Shown: positions 38,755 through 52,429, numbered from the stretch's first letter. The stretch is DNA of 64,000 bases from Alnus glutinosa (GCF_958979055.1 NC_084886.1:52807102-52871101); one strand, 5' to 3'. Numbers and translations are program-made. The notes: generated by a model not told the origin, from the sequence alone.

Positions 38755-39217
38755 AAAATTAATTCATACCTATTGTGTAAACTTTCCCACCCCGTAACAT
38801 ACGTGGCACCCGAGTAGTACCATTATGATGTGAAGTATCAGATCCTGATTGTAGTGATGGTCCAAACTCCATCTCAGGTGCTATACATTGTTCGGAATTT
38901 ATCGGCCCTTGTGTCTCGTCAGGGTCCTGTGTCTCGTCAGGGTCCTGTGTCGTTTCGTCTGACCCCACAACCGGTTGCTCATGTCGTACATGCTGAGAAT
39001 CTATGTTCCCTTGTGTCTCGTCAGGGTCCTGTGTCGTTTCGTCTGACCCCACAACCGGTTGCTCATGTCGTACATGCTGAGAATCTATGTTCCCTTGTGT
39101 CTCGTTAGGGTCCTGTGTCGTATCATCTGACCCCACAACCGATCGCCCCTCTGATGTGCAGTCCATAGGCGTCCAAAAATCATTTCCTGATTGCGGCTTC
39201 CATTTTTTAGGGGCCAT
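37258..39217 (-). CDS. CACTA second gene, Ptta/En/Spm transposase-like (TnpA-like) protein
   Basis: Exons are 39217-38770, 38645-38407, 38311-38084, 38004-37912, 37822-37721 and 37651-37258; phases fit through all six. The protein starts MAPKKWKPQSGND. It has three acidic 28-residue repeats (SDETTQDPDETQG type), then a central region with NGRFVKLHGNWRKIP and KRRQYRYEIK typical of plant transposase family 24. It ends in a Gln/Glu-rich coiled coil (NIKLQEQNNKYEAQQEEL). Reading through the last donor would end at 37196; otherwise one more short exon exists that I could not place. The likely role is binding the subterminal repeats. About 520 residues. Confidence 0.8.
38719..38752. repeat. Poly(A) run in a CACTA intron
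   Basis: A continuous run of about 33 A lies in the first intron of the second CACTA gene. Confidence 0.9.
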
Positions 39218-39399
39218 GTCTATCTGCAAACACATTAAAATGAGTCACATTTCATACAATATAAAATATACAATATGCAGCATGCAAAAACGACATGCTT
39301 AAAGAATTAAAAAATGATTGAACTATAAGTAAATCCTTCTGGACACACCATGTATTTAGATTCTATTTAATAGTTTAACCATATTCATACATACAATTA

Positions 39400-42300
39400 T
39401 TATGTTGCTTCGGTGGCCGGTACATCAGTACGTGCACAATCAAAGTCATCAAAACCAACGTTCCCCGTCACGTTGACGTTGAAAGGCTCATGCTCATGAT
39501 AACTATCAGCCTCGGTCCCGTCATCACTTTCACCACTGCCAACATCGTACACATTTCTTGGTTTTGTCCTTACAGCAACAGCCCAATTTGGATTTTTGGG
39601 ATTCTCGACATAATACACTTGCGATACTTGACTAGGTAGTACAAACGGATCATCAGTGATTCGCGCACCCGTGTGTATTAGGTTCTTGAAATTTACCAAA
39701 TCGAATCCATATTCGTCCTTTTTGTATCCCTTATTCGGTTGAATATCGGCCCAATCGCACTTGAAAAGGACATACCGCGTCAAGTCGTAGTATGTAACCT
39801 CGATTATTTGAGTTAGCCTACCGTAGTAGGTGGGACCATCTTCAGTGGTGACACACAATCCACTGTTTTGACTTTTTTTCTCTTCGTCGACATCCAGGGT
39901 GCGGTACAACACGCCGTTAACCACATACCGCTTACATTCGACAGCATCGAACATTGGGCCTTTGGCATGACTAACAAGTTTCTCTCCTAATGTCATCCTC
40001 TCCGCCTCGGTCAACTTATCAACCTGTGATTTAGACACCTTATTTAAAAATCAAAGTTTCATGATGCTGTTATAGATAAATAATTATTCAAACCAACAAT
40101 TTTCTTACGTATGACTTGTACCAGCTACAGAATTGGTCTCGTTGTTGCTTCAGCAACGGTTGATGCGAGGTACGTTCCCTATTGTTTTGTTCCATTAACG
40201 ACTCCATGTGCATCCTATACGTCAACAACATATGATGTTGGTTACTTTTCATCGTATTTAGCAACTAACAATATCTAACAATAATGTGACTTACGTGCGA
40301 AATTGGAGGAAATCATCAGAGTTGAATAAAATATATCGGTGTACTTGCTCCAACGTGCAAGTATCAAGTTTAAACCAATTGGTCGCCCCTCTTGATTCAT
40401 CTTGGTATCTTGGGGTCTTATTGTGAACCGTTGGCGCGTTGACTAAATACCGAGAGCAAAATGTCAACAATTCGTCTACAATGTAACCCTCTGCAATAGA
40501 CCCTTCGGGTGCGCCCTTATTACGAACACTACGTTTATATCTACCAAGGCACCTACATTAAAGTTAGACCATGAGACTGCCATATAAGAACAAACCTTAA
40601 TTTAACAAAATTTTAACATTACCTCTCAACAGGATACATCCACCTGTAGTGTACCGGTCCACCCAGTTTGCATTCACGTACTAAATGTATGCTTACGTGC
40701 ACCATAGATGTAAAAAAACCCGGAGGGAATATTCGTTCCAATTTGCACAATATTATAGGAATTTGATTTTCAAGACGATCCAGATCTTCCACCCGCAGTG
40801 TTTTTGAACAAATATCCCTAAAGAACCCACATAGCTCGATTAAAGGCCTCACAACATCATCCGATAAGGTTCCTCGAAGTGCAATTGGCATGAGTTGTTG
40901 CATGATTATGTGATTGTCATGACTCTTCAAACCCCCAACAGTACATTCCTTGAGCTTCACACCACGTGACACATTTGAAGAATATCCATCTGGCACTCTA
41001 ACATCATGTAATACTTGCAGAAAGTCAGTCTTCTCTTTTTTCGTCATTGTGAAACAAGCTGCAGGCAAAAGTGTTTTGCCGTTTTCCGCGGTAAATGGAT
41101 GAAGTTCTGGTCTCAATTTCATCTTATGCAAGTCTTGACGTGCTTCTTTGTTGTCTTTGGTTTTACCACTCATGTTCAATAGCGTGCCAAGTATGTTATC
41201 AACGATGTTTTTTTCTGTATGCATCACATCAATGTTATGGCGTAGTAACTGATCTTTCCAATACGGCAAATCGTATAGTATACTTCGCCTCTTCCAATCA
41301 ACTTCTCCAGGCGGTAGCTTCTGTCCAGTCCTTGCCCGATTGACAACACATTCTAATTGTCGGATGATCTCATCGCCATTCGGCACATTGGGAGGACTAC
41401 CCATTTCCTGCGCACCATTGAATCGTCTCTTATTTCTTCTCCATGGATGATCAAGAGGCAACCATCGCCTATGTCCCATAAAGCAGAACTTTTTACCATA
41501 AGTTAGCCACGTTGATTGCGTTTCATGCATACAACAGGGACATGCTTTTCGTCCATGTGTACTCCAACCTGACAAATCACCATATGCCGGGAAATCATTT
41601 ATCGTCCACATCAAGGCCAAACGCATTGTAAAATATTTCCTCGAGGTTACATCAAAAGTCTGTACCCCTACTTCCCATAGTTTTTTCAACTCACTTACAA
41701 GGGGAGCTAGGTACACATCTATATTTTGTCCTGGTGCACTCGGACCAGGGAGAATCAAGGTTAACATAAAATACGGCTGCTTCATACACATCCAAGAAGG
41801 TAAATTGTAAGGTACTAATATTACTGGCCAAGTACTGTGACTAGAGGACATGTTTCCAAAAGGATTGAAGCCATCTGACGCTAAACCTAGCCGGACATTT
41901 CGCGGGTCTGATGCGAATATTGGGTAACGTGAATCGAATGCCTTCCATGCTTCTCCATCGGCCGGATGCCTCAACACACCGTCTTTTGTACAGCCTTGAG
42001 CGTGCCACTTCATATGTGGCGACGTATGATGTGACATAAATAACCTCTGCAGCCTTGGTATTAGAGGAAACCAACGCAACACTTTGAGCGGCTTCTTTTT
42101 CGAACATTTTATCGACCCATCTTCATTAATTAAGTTATCCTTCCACCTGGACTCATTGCAGAATGTACATTTGTCTAATTTTTCATTTTCCTTCCAAAAC
42201 AACATACAGCCATTGCGACAAGCCGATATCTTCTCATACTCAAGGCCCAAATCCTTCAAGTATTTTTTTGCCTCGTATGTGTCTTTAGGCAGCAAACTTG

Positions 42301-42958
42301 CATCTGGATGCATTAGTTCATTAATGAATTCAAGCAACATGGAGAACGATGTATTGCTCCAACCACCCATACACTTAATACTAAATAGGCGCACAATAGC
42401 TCCCAATTTGCTATGTTTTGTATTTCCATGGAGTGGCGTATCGGCATCCTTTAGCAATTCTTCTAACTTATTCGGCACCCTGTTAGAGTCTTCAATTTCA
42501 ACATCCACGGGCTCAGCTTCGGCTTCGACTTCATCTCGCACTTGAGACCCACCGGCTTCTACACAGATATCGTGCATCATGAAAACACCATTAAGCATGT
42601 CTTGCATCCCACTGGACCCCCCATGTAGTGGAATGCCATCCGCTTGAAGCCTCCTGGGAGCTTCATATATTGTCTCGCTCTGAACAGGAGGGACAAGTGA
42701 TTCCTCATGCATTATCCACTCAGTGTAACCCTCAATAATCCCAGTACCTGATGTTAAATGAGTAAATACGACTTCACTGGACCATGATTTGCCCAACAAA
42801 CACTTCTTACAGGGGCACACAATGACATCTTTTCTACTCTCATGTTCACGTGCAAATTTCACAAATTCCATAACCCCGCGAATATACTCTCGCGAACTTC
42901 GCGGCAACTTCATCCAACTCTTGTCCATCTTCCTAACTACACCATGTGTAAGTGACAT
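39400..42958 (-). CDS. CACTA TNP2-like transposase, four exons, about 1112 aa
   Basis: Exons are 42958-40623, 40552-40295, 40214-40109 and 40038-39400; GT-AG borders and phases agree. Translation may begin at 42958 or ten codons later at MDKSWM, the more usual family start. The N-terminal transposase-associated domain has CPCKKC. CTFCNESRW follows near residue 270. The transposase 21 core contains SDGFNPFG, NDFPAYGDLSGW and HTEKNIVDNILGTLL, which supply the expected acidic catalytic residues. Further on are HYRWMYPVER (DUF4218) and, in exon 4, VVNGVLYRT and VLFKCDW (DUF4216). It cuts and joins CACTA ends in the nucleus. No lesion was seen, so the element may be autonomous. Confidence 0.9.
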
Positions 42959-42989
42959 TAACTACACCATGTATAATATAATACGTTGA

Positions 42990-43290
42990 GATACCACACA
43001 CAACTCAAAAGCTTAAATCTATGAGTTTAGACACAAAAATGCTATATATATAAGGGTAAGTTTGGTATTCCTTGAAAAGAAAGCATAATATAAACAAAAC
43101 CATATCCATAACTTAGCACATATAGCACTGAAGTTAAGTAGGTGTATGTAATTATTAACCATGACCAACAAAATCAATCTCATAAGGTGTGCTCCACCAA
43201 TCAATTGAATGGCATTAATTAATGTTGTCAATCCTTGCTTCTTCTTTTTTTTTGTAAGTGCTGTCAATCCTGCTTTTAATTACACATTAA

Positions 43291-43322
<32 letters not shown>

Positions 43323-44585
43323 TCATATTAAGATCATTTTATTTTGATGGATTATTTTTTATATTTTTCTCTGTTTGTAGCATGAAAAATCTATTATTGT
43401 GAACAAAAACACATTATAAACAAAGAAGCAGAAAACGAATTATACTCTCTTAATTAAAACGTAAGTCTTATTCAAGATTTTTATAACATGGTTTTTGTCT
43501 TTTGGATAAGTTGAGAGGACCGGGTCAGTCATTTTTTACTGTTTGGTCCTTTGTAACCTTTCCATGCAATTTCATTATAATAATAAAAGAAAAGAAAAGA
43601 AAAGAAAAGAGGAAAGAAAAGAGGAAATAACCAAATTTTCATGTGTAAGTGACATTAATTTTTTATTTTTTTATTTTTTTATTTTTTTATTTTTTATGAA
43701 TAAGCAAATTTCATTCAACAAACAAAAAATATGAATAGGGTAGCCACTGCACTTTAGCATATATATACCCCAAATCCTAATTTTCAATGTTTCTAAATTT
43801 GACATTCAGACCCTGCAATAAGTACCATATAGCATCCAGCCAGTTGAAATATCATCACTTTGTGGTAATCAAAATTTATTTGCTAGCTTCCCCATCAACA
43901 TTTCAAATAAAATCGCCCTTAATTTCTACACTTTATCACCATCTTTCATTAACAACAGTGTGCTGTGAATGAAATCATAGGGACAGTTCGAATACTAACT
44001 CTTGACCAAATTGGCTATAACTGTCGTTAAGAATGAAGATAGATAAATACCAACCATTCCTGTCTAAAAATCGATATTAAAAGACATAAAATGAATTAAA
44101 GGGAAAATTCTTAAACTAGATAAAATGCTTAAAGCATACTCCAATTAATCATAGCAAAGACAAATGATCGGCTTCAGCCAGTCGGTGAAAAGTAACTAGG
44201 ACAAAATCATAACACAGAGAGAGCAAAAGAAAGGCCAGCTCACTTATATTTGCTCACAAATTCGTCTGCAGCAATATTAACTACCAAATCAGCATAGTAA
44301 GCAGATCAGCAAACGACAAACTTTTTGAAAACATTTCAACAAAAAACCAACAAAATAAAAATACAAATAACCAATCAAACCTTTAATCCGGGCGTGGGCC
44401 GGCGTACGTCGGGAAAACGGGCGTGGGCTAGCTGAGACGCGTCAGAGCGTCGCCGGAGAAGATGATGTAAGGCCCAGCCGGGGTCGACTTCTAGAGAGAT
44501 GGCGCCGGAGAAGACGATTCAGGGCCAGCCGGCGGGAAAAGAGAGGGAAATATCGAGAGGGCCGGGACCTAGGGGGGAACTGAGC

Positions 44586-44587
<2 letters not shown>
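42990..44587. other. CACTA 5' noncoding region
   Basis: This is AT-rich sequence upstream of the transposase gene with a TA run (43296-43322). It turns GC-rich from 44390, which may be the element's promoter and leader region. No credible gene is present; short frames here are low-complexity. Confidence 0.5.

Positions 44588-44646
<59 letters not shown>
44588..44646. repeat. (GA)n microsatellite
   Basis: An uninterrupted GA dinucleotide run of about 58 bases lies inside the CACTA element. Confidence 0.95.
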
Positions 44647-44648
<2 letters not shown>

Positions 44649-44769
44649 CCGGAGAAGTGGAGGAAGAAGCTATGGCAGCCGGCGTGTGTGTGAGAGAGAG
44701 AGCATGGACCGAGAGAGAGAGCATGAACTGATTGAGCTAGCTAGGGATTTCTACAATTAGAAATTAGGT

Positions 44770-45195
44770 CTAGACGGTTTTCGAAAAACCGTCTGGAATT
44801 AGAAAATTCCAGACGGTTTTTCTAAACCGTCTATAATAATATAGACGGTTTGAAAAAACCGTCTATAATAATATAGACGGTTTAGAAAAACCGTCGGTAA
44901 TTTTATAATTCCAGACGGTTTTTCGAAAACCGTCTGTGTTTTGCGGACGGTTTAAAAAAACCGTCTGTGTTTTGCGGACGGTTTAAAAAAACCGTCTGTG
45001 TTTTGCGGACGGTTTAAAAAAACCGTCTGTGTTTTGCGAACGGTTTAAAAAAACCGTCTGTGTTTTACGGACGGTTTAAAAAAACCGTCCGTAAATTTAT
45101 TTTTCAGACGGTTTAGTAAAAAAACGTCCACAATATTTTTTTTCATAGACGGTTTTGAAAAACGTCTATGAAAAAACCGTCTATAAAATCCGGTT
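44770..45195. repeat. CACTA subterminal repeat array, right
   Basis: The same ACGGTTT/AAACCGT motifs as on the left, here including four to five tandem units of about 38 bp built on 'gacggtttaaaaaaaccgtc' (44943-45080). These probably bind the element's accessory protein. Confidence 0.85.
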
Positions 45196-47594
45196 TTTTA
45201 GTAGTGTGCAGCCTTGAAAGCCTTGGTGTTTGATGTGTTTCCGTCGCCAACCGCTCCAAAATCCGTCAAAAGCGCGCTGTGCTTTCGACAATTTATTGCC
45301 TGGTACTGCAAGGAAACTTTAGTTGTTTTGCACTCTGCAAATCGTAGACTTAGCATTCCCAATATAAGAACTGATGAGATGGTGTGAAGACCAAGAAATT
45401 AGATATGAAATTTAGTGATTTATAAGTTATGTTTATTAAATATATGGGGTCAAATAACAATTAAGAAAATAGAGAACTAAATGGGTTGGGGCAATGTTAT
45501 AATTTAGAGAATATGGGGGTTTTAAAAAGAAAAGAAAAGAATGGACAAAAGGTCCAATCCGGTCAACCCTTTCTTCCCCAACCTCACGCACAGCCCCCTT
45601 CCTCTTTTCTTTTCTTCTTTTCCCTTCTTTCTTCTTTCCTTCAGCTTTCTTCTTTCTTCTCAACCAAACTGAGAGACCGACTGACAGAGAGAGTGACGTG
45701 AGAGGGAGAGATCGAGAGATGTTGAGAGAGAGATGAGACTCGGGAGAGGGAGTGAAGAGCGGATCCGGTGGATCCGTGTGGGGAGACCCGACGGGGCTGG
45801 GGAGAAATCCGACCCCTCAGGGTTCCGGTTGCTGGTTGGTGGTGCTGGGTCGTCGCCGGCAGAGCCAAAGCCGACGATTTTCAGCGGAGCCCAAGTGCCG
45901 TGACCCGCAACCCGCTTGACCCGTGAAGGGAGAACCCGGGTGGTTCGTGGACCCGTGAGCCAAACCCGAACCTTCCGGAGGTCCGATCCTCCATGTATGA
46001 CGGTCAGAAGCCGATTTCCGACTTGCCAAGGTGTTTTCCGGCCTAACCTTGTAGATCCGTGACCCAGAACCGGTACGACCCGCGACCCAGTGACCCGCAA
46101 CCCGAAAATCCAGAAAACCCGGTTCTCTAAGGGCATTTTCCGGCGACTGCCAGTGGCGTTTTTCGGTGGATTTGCTATGAAAATCCTTGGGGTAATTTCT
46201 TATAACCTATGATGATTTATTTGGGGATTGATTTGATTATTATTGAATTAGGGTTTGAGTATTTGAGGTTCTTAGATCATTTGTTTTAATTAATTGAAAT
46301 CTGAAATTGGTTGATGGATCTGTGTTGGTTTTGTGTTTTGGTTAAAGCATGAAAACCCTTGTTTTTGGTGTGTTGGCAGTGGAGTGATTTTAGTTGTGGC
46401 TTTGGTATGGAATTTCTAGGATTTTGTGGATCTTGGCTGAATCTAGGGTGTATGGTGAATTTATGGGTTGATTTTGATGAATGAGTTGTTGATGTGGGAG
46501 TTGTTATCTTTGATTTTTGGGTTAAGTTGCTTATGGATGTTATGAGTTAATTTTTGATAGTTGATACCTGTGAAGGGCAGTGGGAAATTGGGAGTTGGAT
46601 TGGCAGTTTAGTGATATTTGGCTAATGATTAATTGTTAAGGGTGGAGATTAATGTTTATAGATGATGGTTTGGTGTTTGGGTGTTGTTGTGAAATCTAGG
46701 GTTTTAATTGTGGATTTTCTGTTTAGGTAATGTTTGGTTATCATTTGGACTTGTGTTATTAGAGGACGATTATTGTTATAAGATTATGGGGAGAAAAATT
46801 GATGAGTTTTGATGAGATTTGGAGTGATTATGATGAATTGTAGGAATATAGTGGAATTGATATTTGGTATGGGTTTTTGATGTGTAGTTGGTTGATGAGG
46901 GCTAATATGTATTCCATGATATGTTTATGATGTTAGATATTTTAGGTATTGATGAAATTGAATTAATTAGGGATGTGTTGTTAATTAATGGTTAAATTCC
47001 TCCTATTGGTATTATAGGTATGTTGACTATGAGATTGTGTTAGATTGTGGTTGTAATTAGTATGGTTTTAATATTGGCGCTAATGGAAGAATGATAAAAA
47101 GTATGTAAGTATAGGGCTTGATGCGGTTAACAAATGAATAAATAAAAGATAGCTAAAATAAATTCTAAAACCCATTTGTGCCTATAGGTTTAATAAAGAA
47201 TAAAGTATTAAATACAATTGTCAAGATTAGAAGGTAATAAGAGTTGTAAATTATCTAAATAACCCTAAGTCGATAAATATAAGTTAGTAAGGTTATGGAG
47301 ATACATATATATGCTCTGGATTCATTTGGGTAATGTAATTTAGTATTAATGTGCGTACGTGAGTATTATAAAATACATAAGTGCGTTAGGAGGTTGTGCT
47401 TAGCTTAATAAGCATTCTATACACATATGTATATATATATGTGTATGGACCGAATACACTTAACTCAAATGGATAAACAATTATAAGACTTGTAGTTAAA
47501 AATGAGAATAAGGTAACTTGATACCCAATTTACCTATCTACGTACACCAAGTGTTTAAGTGTGTCTTTAGATTGGGTCTAAGCTTGTTAAGCAT

Positions 47595-47723
<129 letters not shown>

Positions 47724-48528
47724 ATACATACATAGTCATATACATGAATATGAATTCGGTAAATAATGATAAGTTAGTAAATAAGCAATAAGCTATAAAA
47801 AGATTAACAATAAAGACAATATGTTGTAAGTATAATAAGGAGACAAATAAAATAGTAAACGTGTTTTAAAGATTTAAGTGGAATTAACCTATAACCAACG
47901 ACTAATCTAATAATAGCTTAAGGTATCTAGATAGTTTAGAAGCGAGTGACGTGACGCGTGAGCACGCGGGTAGTTAGGATGTCATAGAGTATAGAGTTCA
48001 ATAACATAGTCTAATGTTATTAATGTTTGCAGGATAGTGTCCGGATTGGAGTCTTTTTAATGGGTTCTCCAATGTAGAGTCCGAGTCATGGTCCAATGCA
48101 GCCAAGGTGAGTATTCTACTCACTGAGAAAATATATTTTTATGTATTTTATAGAAGTGCAAATGATATATGATTTTCTTACTGAACCAACGATATGTTAA
48201 CATGTATGTTTTGGATGTTTTAAGTAGTTTCAATTATGTTGAAGTATCAATGATGTTTATGAGAAATTATGTGTGACTGAAAAGTGATTTAAACTGATTT
48301 GAAGGATTTGAATGTGAGATGTTGTAGGGATGTCAATTACAAAAATATTAGTAGGAGAATTGATGTGTTAAATGGTTTATGGATTTATATTGGAAACATG
48401 AGTTTAAAGCATGTTCATGAAATTAGAAAGTATAAGTATATTGTTTGAAGGCATGAGCATATGAACGCTAAACGTGCATCAAAGTGAGGTTCATAGCCCA
48501 CAGGAAACTATACTTGGGATAATTCCCA

Positions 48529-48613
48529 TGAGGCGTGGATTCATTTCCACGAGGCATGGATTCATTTCCACGAGGCGTGGATTCATTTCCACGAGGCGTG
48601 GATTCATTTCCAT
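48529..48613. repeat. Minisatellite, 21-bp unit, four copies
   Basis: Tandem copies of 'gaggcgtggattcatttccac' type units, one with 'gcatgg'. It lies just upstream of the block that all four LTR-type elements share, in the same relative place as the 40-bp array of copy 1. Confidence 0.85.
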
Positions 48614-49731
48614 GAGAAACTTGCATGAGCATGTATAGCATTGTTTTTATGAGTGTGGTGTTTTTACATTATGAGTAGTTTTGCTAGACGTATTAATATA
48701 CATAAGAGTCTCAATGGAAAGGAGCTTACGTATATTTCTATCGGATGGTTGCATGATTTAAATGCTATTGTTTCTAAGTCTCAGCTACATAGTATGTGTA
48801 AATGTTTTCTATTAGTCGGTGTCCGCTATATCAGCTATGGGGGTTTTCAAACAAAAGTTCATAAAATTGGTGGCTGTTATAGTGTACGCATGACTAGAAA
48901 AGAAAAGTTGGTTCTTTGCGAAAACTCAGTGAATAGTATACCTCTGAGGTCTTAGTGTATTTATGTATGCTAAGGCGGTGGGCTCATAATTCCACCTATA
49001 CGGATGTGGCAAACCCCCACAACCGTATAGATGATGTTCTTTTGGCTGCAGGTATTCCGGTCGTGGTTGATAGCATTGTAGAAGGGTATTTTGGATGTTA
49101 TGACTGAAACACGCCGCAACGGTCGTAATTGGTGGACCACGGATTGTCCACTTGTTTATAGGTTTGGTTTATGGCTTGTGACGTTTGTGTCACTTGTTAT
49201 TGTACAAAACCATTTATATCACTTATTTAATTCGTGGAAAGATTTAATCATATAGATATTTAATGGCTTTTTGTTGTAATTATTGGTGATAGATGTATAA
49301 GTTGTAATTTCCGCTATTCAGATTTATGTTTTCCGCTGCATAGATAGATGTATGTTATACTCTGATTATCAGGTACATGTTATGGGGCATGTGCCATATG
49401 TTGGCTGAGCGACACGTAGTCGTGCCACTGCGATGACTCGTTTTATGTTTGTATAAAAAAAAAAAAAAAAAAAACGGGTCGTCACAGATGGTCTGAACAA
49501 CCTGTTTATCAAAGAAAATCCAGGTTTTTCTTTTTGTCAACTTTGGATTCCATTTTATAAGTCAACGAGGGAAGCAAAAGTTAAAAATAAATCCAAAAAT
49601 TCAAAAATGTTTTACCCAAAATCTAGCCCAAAAAAAGAAAGAAAAACACAAGATATATCAAATGGTAGACATAAAAAAACTAGAACCAAATTATTCATCA
49701 CAACAACTAAGCGTCGCTGGAAAGCATACAT

Positions 49732-50410
49732 GGGTTGTTCTGGAACTTAGACATGGCTCCATGTTCTTAGAAAAGAATAATATTTAATATTGTTTTAATT
49801 GCATTGCATTGCAGAACGAGGTGAAATTTGTAGGGAGTACTTGTGGCACCTGTGTTTGGAAGCATATCTGCGTCAAATGCATGTCGGAGAGAAATATGGA
49901 TAATTGACGCGAACTGTTTTCTTCATCCATGGAGAATTAACTAACTTCTTGAATGTTTCAAACATGCCATATATAGCAGTGATTGGTGAAGTCAACTATA
50001 TAAAAGTGGCGTTTGAGAATAATAAACATGTTTTAACACAGTTACACAGGTGGTAAGTACAGCTTCTATTTATCCAGCCTTTATTCACATGTTTACATAT
50101 GTTTATATTCAAAGTAATTAATGCTAAGGTCCTAGGAATCATATTCTTATCTCCTAAAGTTAATCTGACTTTTAAAATCACCATTAGATCAAAATTTCAT
50201 AATGATATAATAATTTCAAATTCAACGATAATTTTAAAAGTCGTATCAATTTTAAAAGATCAAATAAAAAAATATATACAAAGAAGCTAGGTTTCGAACA
50301 TTTCTCTTATATAAAAGAATACACAACCGTGTAATGGAAATGAAATCTCATGAATGGCCACATTCCTTAATTGGTTGGGGATTTCTTGCGTCTCGATTGT
50401 CTATGATATG
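49732..50410. other. PG4 upstream region
   Basis: This is the diverged promoter and upstream spacer of PG4. The TATA box is altered and no gene is recognised. Short frames at 49996-50290 are AT-rich chance frames. Confidence 0.5.
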
Positions 50411-50731
50411 TTAGGATTTCTTTCCTTTTGAGGTGTCGAGGGTAGATGAGGAAGAGATCAGGGGATTTGTCTCAATATGGCCCCTGAAGCTCAACGCAGG
50501 AGCAGTAGCAGTACCGTTGAGATGGATAGCACCAATACTATCACACCAAAGGGCCGGAGGGTGAGCGAGAAAAACGTCAAGCTCACTCGAAAAATTTGCA
50601 AGCAAATCAGCTCCATAGTTTATACGACTTCCCTTTAAAGGCAATTTGCATAAGTTAAAGGAAGAACGGATTGTGGCTACCTTACGGGGCTGAGTGAAGA
50701 GAAGGATCGGAAGAAATACAGAATTTATCAA
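50411..50731 (-). pseudogene. Copia RNase H fragment
   Basis: The minus-strand frame includes ELDVFLAHPPALWCDSIGA, the RNase H end of a Copia polyprotein, followed by unrelated sequence. It corresponds to the upstream fragments at 19440, 24872 and 30290. Confidence 0.65.
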
Positions 50732-50958
50732 TATCCATTATAACAATGACGTTCTAAAAGTTATAAGAAAAGAAGAAAAAGAGGAGATCGAACAAAGAAA
50801 TTTGCTAGGACCTTGTACTCTACCTAAAATTTTGAGATACTTCTTGAGCTAGATCGGGCCATAGTGGGATACTGGGATACTTCTTAAAACTCTAAGAGAT
50901 TAATTTGTGACCAAGTAAAAACAGATACTTGTGGAGCGTAAACCTGTCCAATTTAACG

Positions 50959-51498
50959 TCAAAATAGACATGATGGCATCATACGCCAATTTGCGGACGA
51001 ACAAGCCAAAATGTGACGTATGCTTGAGGTAGAACGTGTTTGGTGCCACCTCAAGCTAGCATTGCTTACATGAAACATGGGATTGATAGAAAGATAGGTA
51101 GCACCAATGTTGTCATACCAAAGGGTCAAGCGGTGAGCGAGAAAGACACCAAACTCACTAAATAAACTTTTCAACCAAATCAGCTTAGCAGTGGCGTTAG
51201 TTAGGGACTTGCACTCTGCCTCAGTGTTGGATCGAGTGATAGTGGATTGCTTTTTAGAACTCCAAGAAATTAAGTTGGATCCAAGCAAAGGAAAATAGCC
51301 AAGAGTGGAGCACCGATTATCCGAACCACCTGAGTAATGGACATTGAAAAAAGCATGTACTGACAAAAACGCTGAATTAGGAATGAGCAAGCCAAAATGC
51401 GGGGTATATATGCTTGAGGTAGCGAAGAATGCATTTGACAACAGTCCAATAAGATATAGTAGGGCATTACATAAATTGATAGACCTTTTTCGCCACAA
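50959..51498 (-). pseudogene. Copia reverse transcriptase/RNase H fragment
   Basis: The best preserved Copia piece of the cluster. It has SNLISWSSKKQSTITRSN, TEAECKSLTNATAKLIWLKS and LWYDNIGATYLS in one frame, the RNase H domain of Ty1/Copia pol. The rest of the element (gag, integrase, catalytic part of reverse transcriptase, LTRs) is missing. It abuts the truncated 3' end of PG5. Confidence 0.8.
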
Positions 51499-52429
51499 CG
51501 AAAAGATCAGGCGGAGTGATCAAGACATACATACTATTAGGATAGCCATCAAGTACCCTAAATACACCTGCCTAACTTTGGAACATTTGGCTGCTTTTTA
51601 TAATTTTTACGCGCAATCTTGATTCTAATACCTGACTGCGTATGAAGGGCTTTAAAGTCTTCAACTCTAACATCATGAATTCCATCAGACATTTCACATC
51701 CTAAACCTATGACAGCACTGTCAGGTAAAATGCAGGTAAGCCTTCTGATGACAAGCTGATTTGTGGGCATTCCAAATCTGATTCCATATTGATCCCAACC
51801 ACTTTTAACGGAAATGCAGTCATCCCCTGAGACTATCACGCAGTCCTCAATGCGAGCGGTTTTCCATGAATCTAGAAAATAAAGCCAAAAAATAAAGAAG
51901 TAAAACATAGGCTCAGATTGAATCGTTTACATCAATCTCCCATTAGATGTGGAACGGACATCCTCATTGCACATGGTCTGGATTCAATAATTCAAGAGGC
52001 AAAAAAACCTGGGTCTATCCCATCAATGTTATGAGAGTCAAATGGCGCAAAGATTACCAGCCCTTGGATCAATAGTAGATCACAGCAATCAGAAACACAA
52101 AATTATGAGGCTATGATCATGTGTCGTGTGTGCATTAAGATAAACTCAATAGAATTAGAAGCATGCTCAAAATTGCTATATATTGGATGGACAAACCATG
52201 CGGGAGAGTCGATTAGTGTAATATTAGATATCTGGATTTGATTGGAGTGCATATATAAGCTCAATCATGTATGGTCGGGTCACATTCAAGAATCTGCCAC
52301 TATGTTATTTTTTCCACCAAGTTACACCCTAGCCATCAATCTTGCCATTGTTGCCTAATGATACATACAGTCAAAAGATGAACACAGTCAACCAAAATGA
52401 TCATACTTACATTTAATTCTAAAATACAA

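Larger units (their letters stand above)
35025..45206 (-). mobile_element. CACTA (En/Spm-type) transposon, 10.2 kb, apparently intact
   Basis: The ends are CACTACTAAAAAAAC and the inverted partner TTTTTTAGTAGTG. The flanking 3-bp duplication is TGC (35022-35024 and 45207-45209). Both ends carry dense subterminal ACGGTTT/AAACCGT motifs. Inside are two minus-strand genes, a TNP2-like transposase (42958-39400) and a second protein of the Ptta/En/Spm class (39217-37258), both without visible frame damage. The element sits in exon 2 of PG4. Noncoding parts are 35500-37190 and 42990-44760. Confidence 0.93.

Noticed and set aside
48653-48955. 100-codon plus frame in LTR-type copy 2
   Set aside because: It overlaps the noncoding block shared by the element family; the corresponding regions at 12500-12650 and 52900-53020 do not keep it open.
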